NCBI GenBank assembly: GCA_030427505.1
Contig: JAUICH010000006.1
Coordinates: 124,001 to 188,000, forward strand
Direction of reading: 5' to 3'
Length of the DNA stretch: 64,000 nucleotides
Source of the DNA: Verrucomicrobiia bacterium
GTDB lineage: Bacteria; Verrucomicrobiota; Verrucomicrobiia; Verrucomicrobiales; DEV007
Shown here: piece by piece, positions 9,921 to 18,708 of the stretch
How the letters are laid out: every line of letters begins with the position of its first letter
Position numbering within the stretch: the first letter of the stretch is position 1
Notes under the pieces: generated by a model
Database searches by the model: none
What the model saw: only the letters and a program-made list of their open reading frames with translations
What the model was told of the DNA's origin: nothing
Position numbers and translations under genes: made by a program

Positions 9921-10423
9921 GGGAAGAGGGGTGTCTGGCTTATTCTACGAGTGGCGAAGACTACCAGAGCTTTACGAGAAATCGACTGGTTCTGGCAATA
10001 GGGAATCCGGTTGGTTTAGCTGAGCTTGAAAGTTAAATGAACTGAGAAGGCGGCTGGAGAGTTTTCCCGTAGAAATCTCCTCTTGCCCATTCAACCGTCG
10101 TCGTGCACTTTGGTTCCGTGTTTATTCCGGGTACACTCATGGCAACCTGCGGCACAACGCCGCCGTGAGTCTCTTCTAAGTAGCCGGGCGCCCTGGTGAG
10201 CCGAGGAGATGGCTTCCGGTGTTCCTGGCTTTGCGGTTTGTTTTGAATCGTGGCTTTCTCATGGCCCTCCCGGTTCGGCCAGCTTTCCCACGCCAAGTGC
10301 TCTGCCCATATGTCCCTGAAGGGCAGGGCGGTTTTGAAGAAGCGATTCGGCTCCCGGAAGAAGGGGAGCGGCAAACGGGCGGCCCATCCATTAGCCGAAT
10401 CATCCAATCTGTTTCTTCGAAAA
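9921..10423. other. 503-bp intergenic region with several inverted repeats, no recognised gene
   Basis: The region separates two divergent genes and must hold both promoters. It contains short stems: GCGGC/GCCGC at 10149-10163, the self-complementary GGGCGCCC at 10186-10193, and CTGCCC/GGGCAG at 10302-10326. A 124-codon open frame runs on the minus strand across 10033-10407 but has no domain I recognise. The GC-rich part (about 10140-10400) has the look of a structured or repeated element rather than a plain promoter region. I cannot name it. Confidence 0.4.
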
Positions 10424-13009
10424 ATGTACAGTCATACCCTCTCCAAAGTTTTTATCATTACCCTGGTAGTCGCCTTCATGGGGCGGGCTTCCGAGGTTTC
10501 AGCCCAATTGCACCTTCGCATCAATGTGGGGGGCGGCGACGTCCGCGACAGCGAGGGTCGCGTCTGGCACTCGGACAAGGGCTTCGCCCGCCATGGCCAA
10601 CCCTTTGTTTTTCCGGAGGAAAAGAGCACGGAGGGGGTGGAAGGCCCGGCTCCCGCCGAAGTCTATCGGACGGTCCGCCACCAGGATCATTCCTTCGGGT
10701 TTCCCCAGGTGCCGAACGGCAGCTACCTGATCCGGCTGCATCTTCTGGACGGCTTTCCCAGCCGCTCGCGGCGGATGGACTTTCATGCCGAGGGCGAACT
10801 GCGGCTGGGGTCGGTGAACCCATTTGAAGCGGCGGGAGACAAGGTGAATCAGGTGATCGTCCGGGAGTTTCCCGTCACCATTACGGAAGGGCAGGGGCTG
10901 CGCATGGCTTGTCTGAAGGGGCCAGGCGACGATGTGTTTGAGGCGGCGATCGAGATTATCGAGGTGGCGCCTTTACCGGCGCCGGAATACACAGCGCTGG
11001 ACCTGGAGGGAGTGTCAGGTCAGGACGCCGGGGACCAGATCCGGGACGAAGTCCTGAAACTTACGGAAGGCCGGGAAACCCGCCTGGTGTGGGTGCGCAG
11101 CAGCGACCCGGGTGACTTCATGGTCCGGAACGACGCGACGGCGGCGCTCATGGGCTTCGGTACGGGGAACGGAGGCGGGTTTGAAATCGTCAGTGGGATG
11201 GGGCCTATTCAGAAGCCCCTGTTGAGTCCGGACGGGACCCGTGTGGTGTTCACGACCGCCCAGGACAACGAGAGCTACGTGGTCGGCTGGAATGGCGAAG
11301 GGCTGCGGAAGTTGGGCTTTGGATTCGCGGCGGATGTCTGGGAGGACCCGGAAACGGGGATCGAATGGGTTTACCAGAAAGTCTCCCTGAACCGGGACGA
11401 GGCCCGGCTGGTGCGCCGGCAACTGGACGCTCCGGAAATGGAGGAAGAGATCTGGGCGAAATATCCCGCCAACGGCCACATCCCCTGGCTGCAACTGTCC
11501 GCGGACGGCACCCGGGCCACGGAGGCCTTCCCCTGGCCGAAGTGCGGCGTGGCCATGCTCGACCGGCCGGACTTTGAATGGGATCTGTTCAGCAACGGCT
11601 GCTGGCCGGGCATGGCGCCAAACAACACAGGCCGCTTCTACATCTTTGAGGGGAACCACGAGTCGGTTTCCATGTTCGAGCCAGGAGATCGCAATAGCCA
11701 CACGGTGCCGGTGAACAGCATCCCGGAGCTCAACGGCGGGAAAGTGTATCACCCCCGGTGGTCGAACCATCCCCGTTACCTGACGGTCACGGGGCCCCAG
11801 AGAAGCCTGGAAACCGAACTGTACCTGGGCCGTTTTGACGAGGCATATACCCATGTGGAGGCGTGGGTGAGGTTAACGCATAATCATCAGCCGGATTTCT
11901 ACGGCGACGCCTGGGTGGAACCCCGCGCCTCAGACAGTCTTCCGGAAGGTCCGTCTCTGACGCGGGCGGGCGAGCGCCGGGCTGCCGGCGCCGCGGCGAA
12001 CGGGCCCAGCGTGTCCGAGAAGGGCCTGATCTTTCAGTGGGTTAGCAGCCGCAGCAAGAATGAGGTGCAACTGGAAGGTTCGGACTCCAAGGAGACGTGC
12101 GCTGGAGAATTGAGGGGTGGCGGTGCTTTTGGCCGGCACTTTGATCTGGACCTGAGGGAGGGATGGTTTGAGGTGACGAGTTCCACGGACGCATGGCACG
12201 AGCGCCTGACTCAGACGGGTGAGATGACGCTCGCGGCCGTTATTACGCCCAGCGCGCTGAACCAGGAAGGCCCCGCGAGGATCATCTCGTACTCCTCCGG
12301 GTCCGCGGTGCGGAACTTTACGCTGGGCCAGGAAGGGGAACAGTTGATCTTCCGGCTGCGCACGTCCGACACGGACCTGAATGGTGTGCGGAGAGAGGTC
12401 GCGTTTGGCCAGTTGGAAGCCGGGGTGCCGGTGGTGCTGGTTCTGCGTTACCAGGATGGAAAGCTGGTGGCCAGCCTGAATGGAGAGGAAGCCTTTCGCA
12501 CCAACGGAGTCACGGGAGACTTCTCCAACTGGACCCGGCAACACCTGCTCTTTGGCGACGAATGGGGTGGAGACCGCAACTGGCGGGGTAATCTGGAAGA
12601 TGTGCTGATATACAGCCGCTTCCTGGCGGATGAAGAAACGGCGCAGATTTATCATGCGGTAGGCAGCCAACTGAAGGAGCGCCAGCGGGTGCCTCAGGTC
12701 GTGGTGGACGCCGAATTGATCGAAGCCACGCCGCTGCCGGATCCGTCCGAGCTGGATACCTACCGCAGGGGATTGGTGGCGAATCACTACCGGGTCACCC
12801 AGGTCCATTCCGGGAACGCGCCCGAGGAATTCGTCGCGCTCCAGTGGGCGGTCCTGGACGGACAGGCCTTGAGTGATTTGCCCGTGGAAGGGGACGTGGT
12901 GCGTCTGGTCCTGGAACCGGAAGGGGATCACCCTCAACTCAAGAGCGAGTGGCGAAAGAATACGCTGTCCGTGTTTACGCTGCCGAGCTATTACCGGGTG
13001 GGGCCTTGA
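10424..13009 (+). CDS. Secreted malectin / beta-propeller / LamG-like multidomain protein
   Basis: This 861-residue exported protein begins with a signal peptide (residues 1-27, cleavage near VSAQ). The first domain (about 28-165) resembles malectin, a carbohydrate-binding fold: LRINVGGGDVRDSEGRVW and YRTVRHQDHSFGFPQVPNG are typical. The middle (about 190-490) has repeated WD40/TolB-like beta-propeller blades, for example PLLSPDGTRVVFTTAQ and PWLQLSADGTRATEAF. The third region (about 590-750) is a concanavalin/LamG-type jelly roll (GEMTLAAVITPSALNQEG and NLEDVLIYSRFLADEE). The C-terminal stretch is beta-rich and unassigned. The combination suggests binding of surface or extracellular polysaccharide. 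I chose the ATG at 10424 because it gives the signal peptide; the frame stays open upstream. Confidence 0.8.
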   Translation: MYSHTLSKVFIITLVVAFMGRASEVSAQLHLRINVGGGDVRDSEGRVWHSDKGFARHGQPFVFPEEKSTEGVEGPAPAEVYRTVRHQDHSFGFPQVPNGSYLIRLHLLDGFPSRSRRMDFHAEGELRLGSVNPFEAAGDKVNQVIVREFPVTITEGQGLRMACLKGPGDDVFEAAIEIIEVAPLPAPEYTALDLEGVSGQDAGDQIRDEVLKLTEGRETRLVWVRSSDPGDFMVRNDATAALMGFGTGNGGGFEIVSGMGPIQKPLLSPDGTRVVFTTAQDNESYVVGWNGEGLRKLGFGFAADVWEDPETGIEWVYQKVSLNRDEARLVRRQLDAPEMEEEIWAKYPANGHIPWLQLSADGTRATEAFPWPKCGVAMLDRPDFEWDLFSNGCWPGMAPNNTGRFYIFEGNHESVSMFEPGDRNSHTVPVNSIPELNGGKVYHPRWSNHPRYLTVTGPQRSLETELYLGRFDEAYTHVEAWVRLTHNHQPDFYGDAWVEPRASDSLPEGPSLTRAGERRAAGAAANGPSVSEKGLIFQWVSSRSKNEVQLEGSDSKETCAGELRGGGAFGRHFDLDLREGWFEVTSSTDAWHERLTQTGEMTLAAVITPSALNQEGPARIISYSSGSAVRNFTLGQEGEQLIFRLRTSDTDLNGVRREVAFGQLEAGVPVVLVLRYQDGKLVASLNGEEAFRTNGVTGDFSNWTRQHLLFGDEWGGDRNWRGNLEDVLIYSRFLADEETAQIYHAVGSQLKERQRVPQVVVDAELIEATPLPDPSELDTYRRGLVANHYRVTQVHSGNAPEEFVALQWAVLDGQALSDLPVEGDVVRLVLEPEGDHPQLKSEWRKNTLSVFTLPSYYRVGP

Positions 13010-13034
13010 GGGGGGGGGGAGCGTGCGCCTACCC

Positions 13035-13409
13035 TTAAAACTGGCCCGTGTTCAGCAGGACCAGGGTGCAGGCTTCTTCGCAGGGAATCCCGGCCTCCGT
13101 CAGGGCGGAGGCGAGGGCGGGCGTTTCCGTGCCGGGGTTGAAGATGACGCGACCGGGTTTGAGGGCGAGGATGTCGTCCCGCAGCGGTTCCAGGCGTTCT
13201 GGGCTGAGGTAGAGGGTTAGGGTGTCCACGGGCTCCTCTATATCGCCCAGGGAGGGCGCCACGGGCAGGTCTTCCACCTTTTCCAACCGGGGATTGACGG
13301 GAATGGGGTGGTGACCGTGTTCGAGCAGGAGCCGCACAGCCCGGTTGGAGTAGCGTTCGGGATTGTCGCTGGCTCCCAGGACGGCCACGGTTTCGCTTTT
13401 CTTTTTCAT
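13035..13409 (-). CDS. CoA-binding (YccU-like) Rossmann protein
   Basis: This 124-residue protein has the CoA_binding Rossmann fold: VAVLGASDNPERYSNRAVRLL at the N-terminus (split VAVLGASDNPER and YSNRAVRLL), then HHPIPVNPR, LTLYLSPE and VIFNPGTE. These match the YccU family of single-domain CoA-binding proteins related to succinyl-CoA synthetase alpha. The physiological role of the family is unknown. It stands alone, convergent with the malectin gene. Confidence 0.88.
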   Translation of the reverse strand: MKKKSETVAVLGASDNPERYSNRAVRLLLEHGHHPIPVNPRLEKVEDLPVAPSLGDIEEPVDTLTLYLSPERLEPLRDDILALKPGRVIFNPGTETPALASALTEAGIPCEEACTLVLLNTGQF

Positions 13410-13501
13410 AGGCTAAAGAATCGGACGTGGGTCTGGCGGCCGGCCTTGCATTGGAAGGGAGGGGTCGCGCAACTTTTCAGCCAGTAAGGGGTTTTCATCT
13501 A

Positions 13502-13713
13502 GTGTGGTGTTTGCGAAATAGGTGGACGAAATTCGCGGGGATTCTATTTCAAATTCAAGGCGCGAGGAGGGAGTTGAGCATGCTCAACGACTGATCGAGC
13601 CACGCGGAAATTGGAAAAGAAGACCGCGATCATAAAAATTTCCGAGCGAAGCGAGCCAATTTCCGGCTCTAAAACTTAATTGATTTTGTCTAGATATTTC
13701 GCAAACACCACAC
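13502..13713. mobile_element. 212-bp MITE with 19-bp terminal inverted repeats and TA duplication (IS630-type)
   Basis: The ends GTGTGGTGTTTGCGAAATA (13502-13520) and its exact reverse complement (13695-13713) are perfect 19-bp terminal inverted repeats. They are flanked by TA at 13500-13501 and TA at 13714-13715, with C at 13499 and G at 13716, so removing the element and one TA restores CTAG. CTAG with TA duplication is the known target of IS630/Tc1-mariner transposases. Inside lie a perfect 16-bp palindrome GTTGAGCATGCTCAAC (13573-13588) and a 10-bp inverted repeat (CGGAAATTGG at 13605-13614, CCAATTTCCG at 13656-13665). There is no open frame of useful size, so it would depend on a transposase elsewhere. 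The rest of the 13410-13786 gap shows no gene. Confidence 0.8.
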
Positions 13714-13786
13714 TAGCGAATGGCCATCTATTTTGCGGACGACAATTCCGCGAATGGGCTGGCGGTTCGGGGAGGCGCGTATTGGC

Positions 13787-14779
13787 ATGAAACAAACTGG
13801 TAACGTTATCACACTGGTCGCAACGATCCTCCTGGCCGGTTGGCTGGGGGTTCTGCCCGTTTCCGGGCAGGAAGGCGACAAGGAAAAGGGGGACAAGCGT
13901 TCTCCGAAGGAAGAGCGGGGCCGTCCGCCGGGCGAACCGCCACGCGGCGGGGACTGGGGCCCGGGCGACAATCTGACTCCGGAAGAACGGGCACGAATCC
14001 GCGCCACGCTGTCGGAGGTCTGGAATGACGAAGCCGTGGTGCTGGCCCGGCAGGAGGTGAAGACGGCGACGGATCAGTTCCGCAAGACGATTGAGGACGC
14101 CGTGCTCCGCATCGACCCCGAAGTGGCGGAACTGATGAAGAAAATGCACGAGGGCAGCCAGAGTCACGAACTGGAGCACCGGGGCCGCGGCGGTGGTCCC
14201 TTTGGAGGGCCCGGAGGCCGGGAGGAGGGCCCGCCCCGTGGCGGACCATTTGACGGCAAGGGCGGCCCGGACGGGGGACGGACCCAGCGTTCCGGGGGGC
14301 GCGACTGGCTTCCCTATGACCTTTCGGTGGTGCTGGCCCGCCCGCCTTTCTGGAACGGCCTGAGTGACGAGCAGAAGCAGTCCTACGATCAGGCCCGGAA
14401 AGACGCGCTGGAGTCGGAGCCCGTGAAAGCGGTGCGCGAGCGCATCGGCGAGTCCTACAAGCAGTATCAAAACGTGCGCCGCCGGCAGATCGAAAGTTTG
14501 AAAGAGCTGCGTCGCACCGTCATGGCGGAGATCGCGAAATCTCAGCCGGAACTGGCGGATAAGATGAAAGCCTGGGAAGAGGAAGAAGCGCGCCGGGAAG
14601 CCGATTCCCGCGGCGGTCCGCCCCGTGGTCCCATGCCACCGCCGGACGGAGGCCCCGGTTTTGGCCCTGGCGGTCCCGGAGCCCCAGGGGGACCGGGAGG
14701 CCCCGGTGGTCCCCGTGGGGAAAAGCCCGAAAAGGTGGAAAAACCGGACGAGCCGCGGGTAGAAGCCCCACTTCAGTAA
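13787..14779 (+). CDS. Secreted Pro/Gly-rich hypothetical protein
   Basis: This 330-residue protein has a signal peptide (MKQTGNVITLVATILLAGWL, cleavage near VSGQ), a charged Pro/Gly/Arg-rich segment, and two helical segments. The first starts NLTPEERARIRATLSEVW; the second is LSDEQKQSYDQARKDALES followed by a basic coiled coil. A C-terminal tail from about residue 280 is dominated by PGGPGG-type repeats. The LTPEE/LSDEQK helices recall periplasmic Spy/CpxP-like proteins, but I do not consider that established. The ATG at 13787 has GGAGG 11 nt upstream and gives the signal peptide. It lies directly downstream of the MITE and upstream of the dcw cluster. Confidence 0.65.
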   Translation: MKQTGNVITLVATILLAGWLGVLPVSGQEGDKEKGDKRSPKEERGRPPGEPPRGGDWGPGDNLTPEERARIRATLSEVWNDEAVVLARQEVKTATDQFRKTIEDAVLRIDPEVAELMKKMHEGSQSHELEHRGRGGGPFGGPGGREEGPPRGGPFDGKGGPDGGRTQRSGGRDWLPYDLSVVLARPPFWNGLSDEQKQSYDQARKDALESEPVKAVRERIGESYKQYQNVRRRQIESLKELRRTVMAEIAKSQPELADKMKAWEEEEARREADSRGGPPRGPMPPPDGGPGFGPGGPGAPGGPGGPGGPRGEKPEKVEKPDEPRVEAPLQ

Positions 14780-15335
14780 GGGGAGGGGCGCCGTCCCGTT
14801 TTGACTGGTCGCGCCGTTGGTTAAGGTGGAACGCGATCTTCGAGCGCGTTCGGGTATGCGGTTAGAGGTGGCGGAGAGGAGATTTGGACCTGAGGAGGTC
14901 ATTCCGGTATTGATCGGTCGGGCGGTTTGCGAGTTCTTCGCGCGGAGGTTGAGGACCACCTTGGAGCGTTCCCTCGCGTGATTGGCAAAGCGGAACGCGA
15001 CCTCCCCGCGGATTCGCGAGAGCGGATGACGGCGATGGGGAGATTCCCGTCCCGGAGGGGGCTCTGGAATTGACCAACTGCGTGGTTCGCGGGGGCTCCC
15101 GCCGGTCCTGGGCCTAAGGGAGGCCCAAAAAAAGGAATGGAATTTCCCCATTTTCCGAGGGAATTCACGGACTCAACTACTTAAGCAATCCGTAATTTTT
15201 GAACTTGCTTATAAATTCAAGAGGACCCTATAATAAAGCGGCCAAATCCGGGGTATTCTATAATTTTTGAGACTTCTCGCGATATGGAAATCGGAATGGC
15301 CAGAATTTCTATACAAATCTGCAATTTCTATTTGT
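14780..15335. other. 556-bp region upstream of the dcw cluster, no gene recognised
   Basis: The first 340 bases are GC-rich with a 7-bp stem (GAACGCG 14829-14835, CGCGTTC 14845-14851) and a GGGCCT/AGGCCC hairpin just before an A-tract near 15125. Base composition then drops sharply to AT-rich from about 15175, where promoter-like sequences occur. No mraZ gene and no array of MraZ-type TGGG boxes was seen here. Confidence 0.5.
15205..15234 (+). promoter_or_regulatory. Candidate sigma-70-type promoter of the dcw cluster
   Basis: TTGCTT (15205-15210) and a perfect TATAAT (15229-15234) are separated by 18 bases in an AT-rich stretch ahead of rsmH. A second perfect TATAAT occurs at 15259-15264, 30 bases further on, without a clear -35 box. 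Either could start the long cell-wall transcript. The second would place the start of transcription just upstream of the start codon preferred for rsmH. Confidence 0.4.
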
Positions 15336-16427
15336 ATGAGCCTGAACGTCAACGCCTTAGCGATGCCGGTTCCTGGGATGGCTGTTCCAGGGGCTGCTTT
15401 GGCGTGGCCGTTTCAGCGGGGGACCGCGGCTCCCATCTTTCGCTGGTTGTCTGAAAATCTCTCTGGACCGGAGGCGGAATCTTCGGCTTCCACGCCTGCC
15501 GGGGAAAGTCCGGGCTTTGCCCATATTACCGTTTTGCGGGATGAGGCCGTGGAATGGCTGCGGCCCGGTCCGGGGAAGGTGATCGTGGACGGCACCCTCG
15601 GAGGCGGGGGGCACAGCGAAGCGCTGCTTGAGGCCGGCGCGACGGTGATCGGGATGGACAAAGACCCCGCCGCCCTGGCCCATGCGAGAGGCCGGCTGGC
15701 GAAATTCGGCGACCGGTTTTCGGCGCATCATGGGGATTTTGCGGGGATGCGAACGCTCTTGGAATCGCTCGGGATCGAGAAGGTGGATGGCATTTTGCTC
15801 GATCTCGGGGTGTCTTCGCACCAGTTGGACACGGCGGAGCGGGGTTTTTCCTTTCAGCAGGAAGGCCCACTGGACATGCGGATGAATCCGGAAGCGGATG
15901 TGACAGCCGCCACGCTGGTGAACGAGGCAGATGAAGTCGAGCTGGCCCGCGTTTTCTGGGAGTATGGCGAAGAAAACGCCTCCCGCCGCATTGCCCGCTC
16001 TATTGTGAAAACGCGGGAAGACCGGCCTCTGGCGACCACGGGCGACCTGGCGGCGGCGGTGGAAAAGGTGTCACCGCGAAGGGGAAAGAAGCACCCGGCC
16101 ACGAAAGTCTTTCAGGCGCTGCGCATCGCGGTGAATGACGAACTGGGTGCCCTGGAGACCGCGTTGCGGGATTCGGTGGACCTGCTGTCCCCGGGCGGCA
16201 GGCTGGCGATTATCTCCTTTCACTCCCTGGAGGACCGTTGCGTGAAACGCTTCTTTCGCGACCACAGCCAGCGCTGGCTGGACCGTCCCGAGTGGCCGGA
16301 GCCGAAGCTGAATCCTGATTTTCATTTTTCCCTGCCGTTAAAGAAAGCCCTCGCGCCAGGCGAGGTGGAAGTACGGGCCAACCCGCGGTCCCGCAGCGCG
16401 CGGCTTCGCGTGGCTGAGAAACTCTAA
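15336..16427 (+). CDS. rsmH: 16S rRNA (cytosine-1402-N4)-methyltransferase RsmH
   Basis: RsmH (MraW) methylates N4 of C1402 in the 30S P site using S-adenosylmethionine. The family motifs are all present: HITVLRDEAVEWLRP, VDGTLGGGGHSEALLE (SAM loop), GMDKDPAALA, LLDLGVSSHQLD, NDELGALE and IISFHSLEDRCVKRFF. Homology to the family begins only about 65 residues into the protein. The N-terminal part is hydrophobic and alanine/proline-rich and not typical. The frame opens at 15267, but the candidate promoters point to the ATG at 15336 or a later codon (15363, 15378). It is the first gene of the dcw cluster and is followed after 15 nt by the ftsL-like gene. Confidence 0.93.
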   Translation: MSLNVNALAMPVPGMAVPGAALAWPFQRGTAAPIFRWLSENLSGPEAESSASTPAGESPGFAHITVLRDEAVEWLRPGPGKVIVDGTLGGGGHSEALLEAGATVIGMDKDPAALAHARGRLAKFGDRFSAHHGDFAGMRTLLESLGIEKVDGILLDLGVSSHQLDTAERGFSFQQEGPLDMRMNPEADVTAATLVNEADEVELARVFWEYGEENASRRIARSIVKTREDRPLATTGDLAAAVEKVSPRRGKKHPATKVFQALRIAVNDELGALETALRDSVDLLSPGGRLAIISFHSLEDRCVKRFFRDHSQRWLDRPEWPEPKLNPDFHFSLPLKKALAPGEVEVRANPRSRSARLRVAEKL

Positions 16428-16442
16428 CCCAAGCTGAAACAA

Positions 16443-16790
16443 ATGAAGCGAAACCAACGTTACCGTAACCCTTTGAAAGTGGACTCCATGGTCGGCTCGG
16501 TGTTGGTCATTTTGACACTGGGAGCCGTCGGTTCCGCTTACGTTTATATGAAGAACCGGCATGTGAAAACCGGCGACGCCATCCATGCCATCGAAAGCGA
16601 GATCCGGGACATCGACAAAGAGGTCCAGATGCTTCGCACCCGGCTCGCGGAGGCGGAGGCCCTGCCGAACCTGGAGCGCCGCCTGGCCGAGGCAGGCAGC
16701 GTGCTGTCGGAAATCGACCCTGGCCGGGTCGTGGAGATTTCGCCCCATACAGGAGGCGGAGAGGTCGCCATGACAGTGGTACAACCCTGA
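16443..16790 (+). CDS. ftsL: FtsL-like bitopic division protein
   Basis: This 115-residue protein has a short basic cytoplasmic N-terminus, one transmembrane segment (about 16-36, MVGSVLVILTLGAVGSAYVY) and a periplasmic coiled coil (about 45-90, AIESEIRDIDKEVQMLRTRL). Sequence identity to FtsL is low as usual for this family. The assignment rests on size, topology and position between rsmH and ftsI, which is the standard ftsL slot. FtsL forms a complex with FtsQ/B and activates FtsWI in the septal machinery. Confidence 0.75.
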   Translation: MKRNQRYRNPLKVDSMVGSVLVILTLGAVGSAYVYMKNRHVKTGDAIHAIESEIRDIDKEVQMLRTRLAEAEALPNLERRLAEAGSVLSEIDPGRVVEISPHTGGGEVAMTVVQP

Positions 16791-16824
16791 GGTTTTTGTC
16801 CGGAACGAACTGACCGAAACACAC

Positions 16825-18666
16825 GTGGACATTGCCTTACAGCGCCGGGCCTTGTTGATCTGCGCCACCCTGGTGGGGCTGCTCAGCCTGCTTTCGTTTC
16901 GCCTGGTGTACGTGCAGGTGGTCCGGCACCAGGACTACCTGACGCGGGCGGAAGACTACTACCTGGCCGAGGTGACCGTGCCCGCCACCCGGGGCATCAT
17001 TACCGACCGCTATGGCGAGCCGCTGGCGATGAATCAGATCGTTTACACCCTGGAGGCCGACCGCTACCACCTGGCGGAACGGCGCATTTCCAGTCAGGGA
17101 GTGGCTCGGGCGGAAGGGTTGGACGTAAGGGAAGTCCGCCGCCGTTATTCTCAGGAAGAGATCAAGGACAAGTATCTCTCCTGGATGGTCAACGTGCTGT
17201 CCGATCCGTTGGAGACGCCCGCGTGGCAACTCCGCAAATACATCGACGAAACGCGGGGCGCCAACTTGGTGCTGGCCCGTGGCATTGAGGAGGATCTATC
17301 CCGTCAGATCCAGAGTGCCATGGATGACAATGACGTGGGCGGCGTCTATCTCCGGGCCGGTACGCGCCGGTTTTATCCCTACCCGGAAGCGCTCACCCAT
17401 GTGACCGGTTTCGTGAATGGCGAAGGCGAAGGAAAGGCGGGGATCGAAGCGATTCTTGACGAAGAGATGAAGGGCAAGGACGGGGTGCGCTACATCGAGC
17501 GGGACAACCGGAAGCGCGAGATCGTGGCCTTCCGCCACCAGACCCGGCTGCCTCGCGACGGGAACAACGTGCGCCTGACGGTGGACATGGCCTTGCAGTG
17601 CGACGTGGAGGAGATCATCCAGGAAGCGAATCAGCTCTATCAGCCCGAAAAGATCACCGCCATTGTCATGGATCCGAACACCGCCGAGGTGCTCGCCATT
17701 GCCAGCCGCCCCCACTACGACCTGCGCAACCCCACGGGGAACTGGCGGAACGTGGCCATCAGCGACCGTTACGAACCTGGCTCCACTTTCAAGATCGTGG
17801 CCCTGTCCGCGGCCCTGGAGCGCGACTTGGTCAGCCTGAACACGGAGATTTTCTGCCACTGGGGGAACTACCAGGAAGGCAAGCTGCACCTGCGAGATCA
17901 CCACCCCTACGGCGAATTGACCGTGGCAGGGGTACTGGCGAAGTCGAGCAACATCGGTATCTACAAGATCGCCCGCCAATTGGGCGCGGACTCGTTTCAC
18001 GACTATATGCGCGCCTTTGGCTTCGGTTCGGAAACCGGGGTGGGGCTGACGGGGGAAAACTCCGGAATGATCAAGCCGGTTTCCGACTGGAGCGGCACCT
18101 CTTTCTCCAGCATGGCCATGGGCTATGAGGTAGCGGTCACGCCCATCCAGATGATTACCGCCCTGAGCGCCATCGCGAACGGTGGGGAACTGCTCAAGCC
18201 ACGTATCATTGCCGATGTCACCAGTCCCGATGGCAAGGTCATTCACAAGACCGGGCGCGAAGTGGTGCGCCGTGTCATCAGTGAGCGAACCGCCGAACTG
18301 GTGCGGATGGCGCTGGAAGACGTGATCAGCGACTACGGCACCGGCGAGCGCGCTGCCGTGGAAGGCTACCGCGTGGCCGGGAAGACCGGTACCGCCAAGA
18401 AGTACTCCGTCCCCCGGGGGTGCTACCTGGACGGTCACTACGTGGTGTCCTTCATGGGCTTTTTACCGGCGGACGATCCAAAGGTGGCGGTGCTAGTGAT
18501 GGTGGACGATCCGAAGGCCGAAGACATGCAGCTCTATGGAGGCACCGTGGCGGCGCCGATTTTTGCCGACATCATGCGCCGGGCCGTGAAACGGCTCCGC
18601 ATTTCTTCCACTCTGGTGACGACCTCCGCCGAACATCCGGACGCGCCGCTGCCGCGGGTGAACTAG
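16825..18666 (+). CDS. ftsI: Septal penicillin-binding protein (FtsI/PBP3 transpeptidase)
   Basis: This 613-residue class B penicillin-binding protein cross-links septal peptidoglycan. It has an N-terminal membrane anchor (about 8-27), the dimerisation/pedestal domain starting PATRGIITDRYGEPLA, and a transpeptidase domain. The catalytic motifs are S320-T-F-K (nucleophile S320), S374-S-N376 and K520-T-G522. No PASTA domains are present. The start is a GTG at 16825, chosen because it places the anchor at the usual distance. The gene follows ftsL by 34 nt and precedes murE, the standard dcw order. Confidence 0.95.
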   Translation: MDIALQRRALLICATLVGLLSLLSFRLVYVQVVRHQDYLTRAEDYYLAEVTVPATRGIITDRYGEPLAMNQIVYTLEADRYHLAERRISSQGVARAEGLDVREVRRRYSQEEIKDKYLSWMVNVLSDPLETPAWQLRKYIDETRGANLVLARGIEEDLSRQIQSAMDDNDVGGVYLRAGTRRFYPYPEALTHVTGFVNGEGEGKAGIEAILDEEMKGKDGVRYIERDNRKREIVAFRHQTRLPRDGNNVRLTVDMALQCDVEEIIQEANQLYQPEKITAIVMDPNTAEVLAIASRPHYDLRNPTGNWRNVAISDRYEPGSTFKIVALSAALERDLVSLNTEIFCHWGNYQEGKLHLRDHHPYGELTVAGVLAKSSNIGIYKIARQLGADSFHDYMRAFGFGSETGVGLTGENSGMIKPVSDWSGTSFSSMAMGYEVAVTPIQMITALSAIANGGELLKPRIIADVTSPDGKVIHKTGREVVRRVISERTAELVRMALEDVISDYGTGERAAVEGYRVAGKTGTAKKYSVPRGCYLDGHYVVSFMGFLPADDPKVAVLVMVDDPKAEDMQLYGGTVAAPIFADIMRRAVKRLRISSTLVTTSAEHPDAPLPRVN

Positions 18667-18708
18667 CCACCGAACCTTTCAATCGCCCGCCTCTTTTATT
18701 CTCGTCCC

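Noticed and set aside
10033-10407. 124-codon minus-strand frame in the intergenic region
   Set aside because: No domain, no clear ribosome-binding site; recorded only as part of the unexplained region.
15108-15130. GGGCCT/AGGCCC hairpin next to a run of A as terminator
   Set aside because: The A-tract is on the plus strand after the stem, so neither strand has the stem followed by a T-tract.
13676-15151. 491-codon open frame on the minus strand opposite the Pro/Gly-rich gene
   Set aside because: It is the complement of a GC-rich gene with signal peptide; its protein is low-complexity, Arg/Pro-rich and has no recognisable domain.
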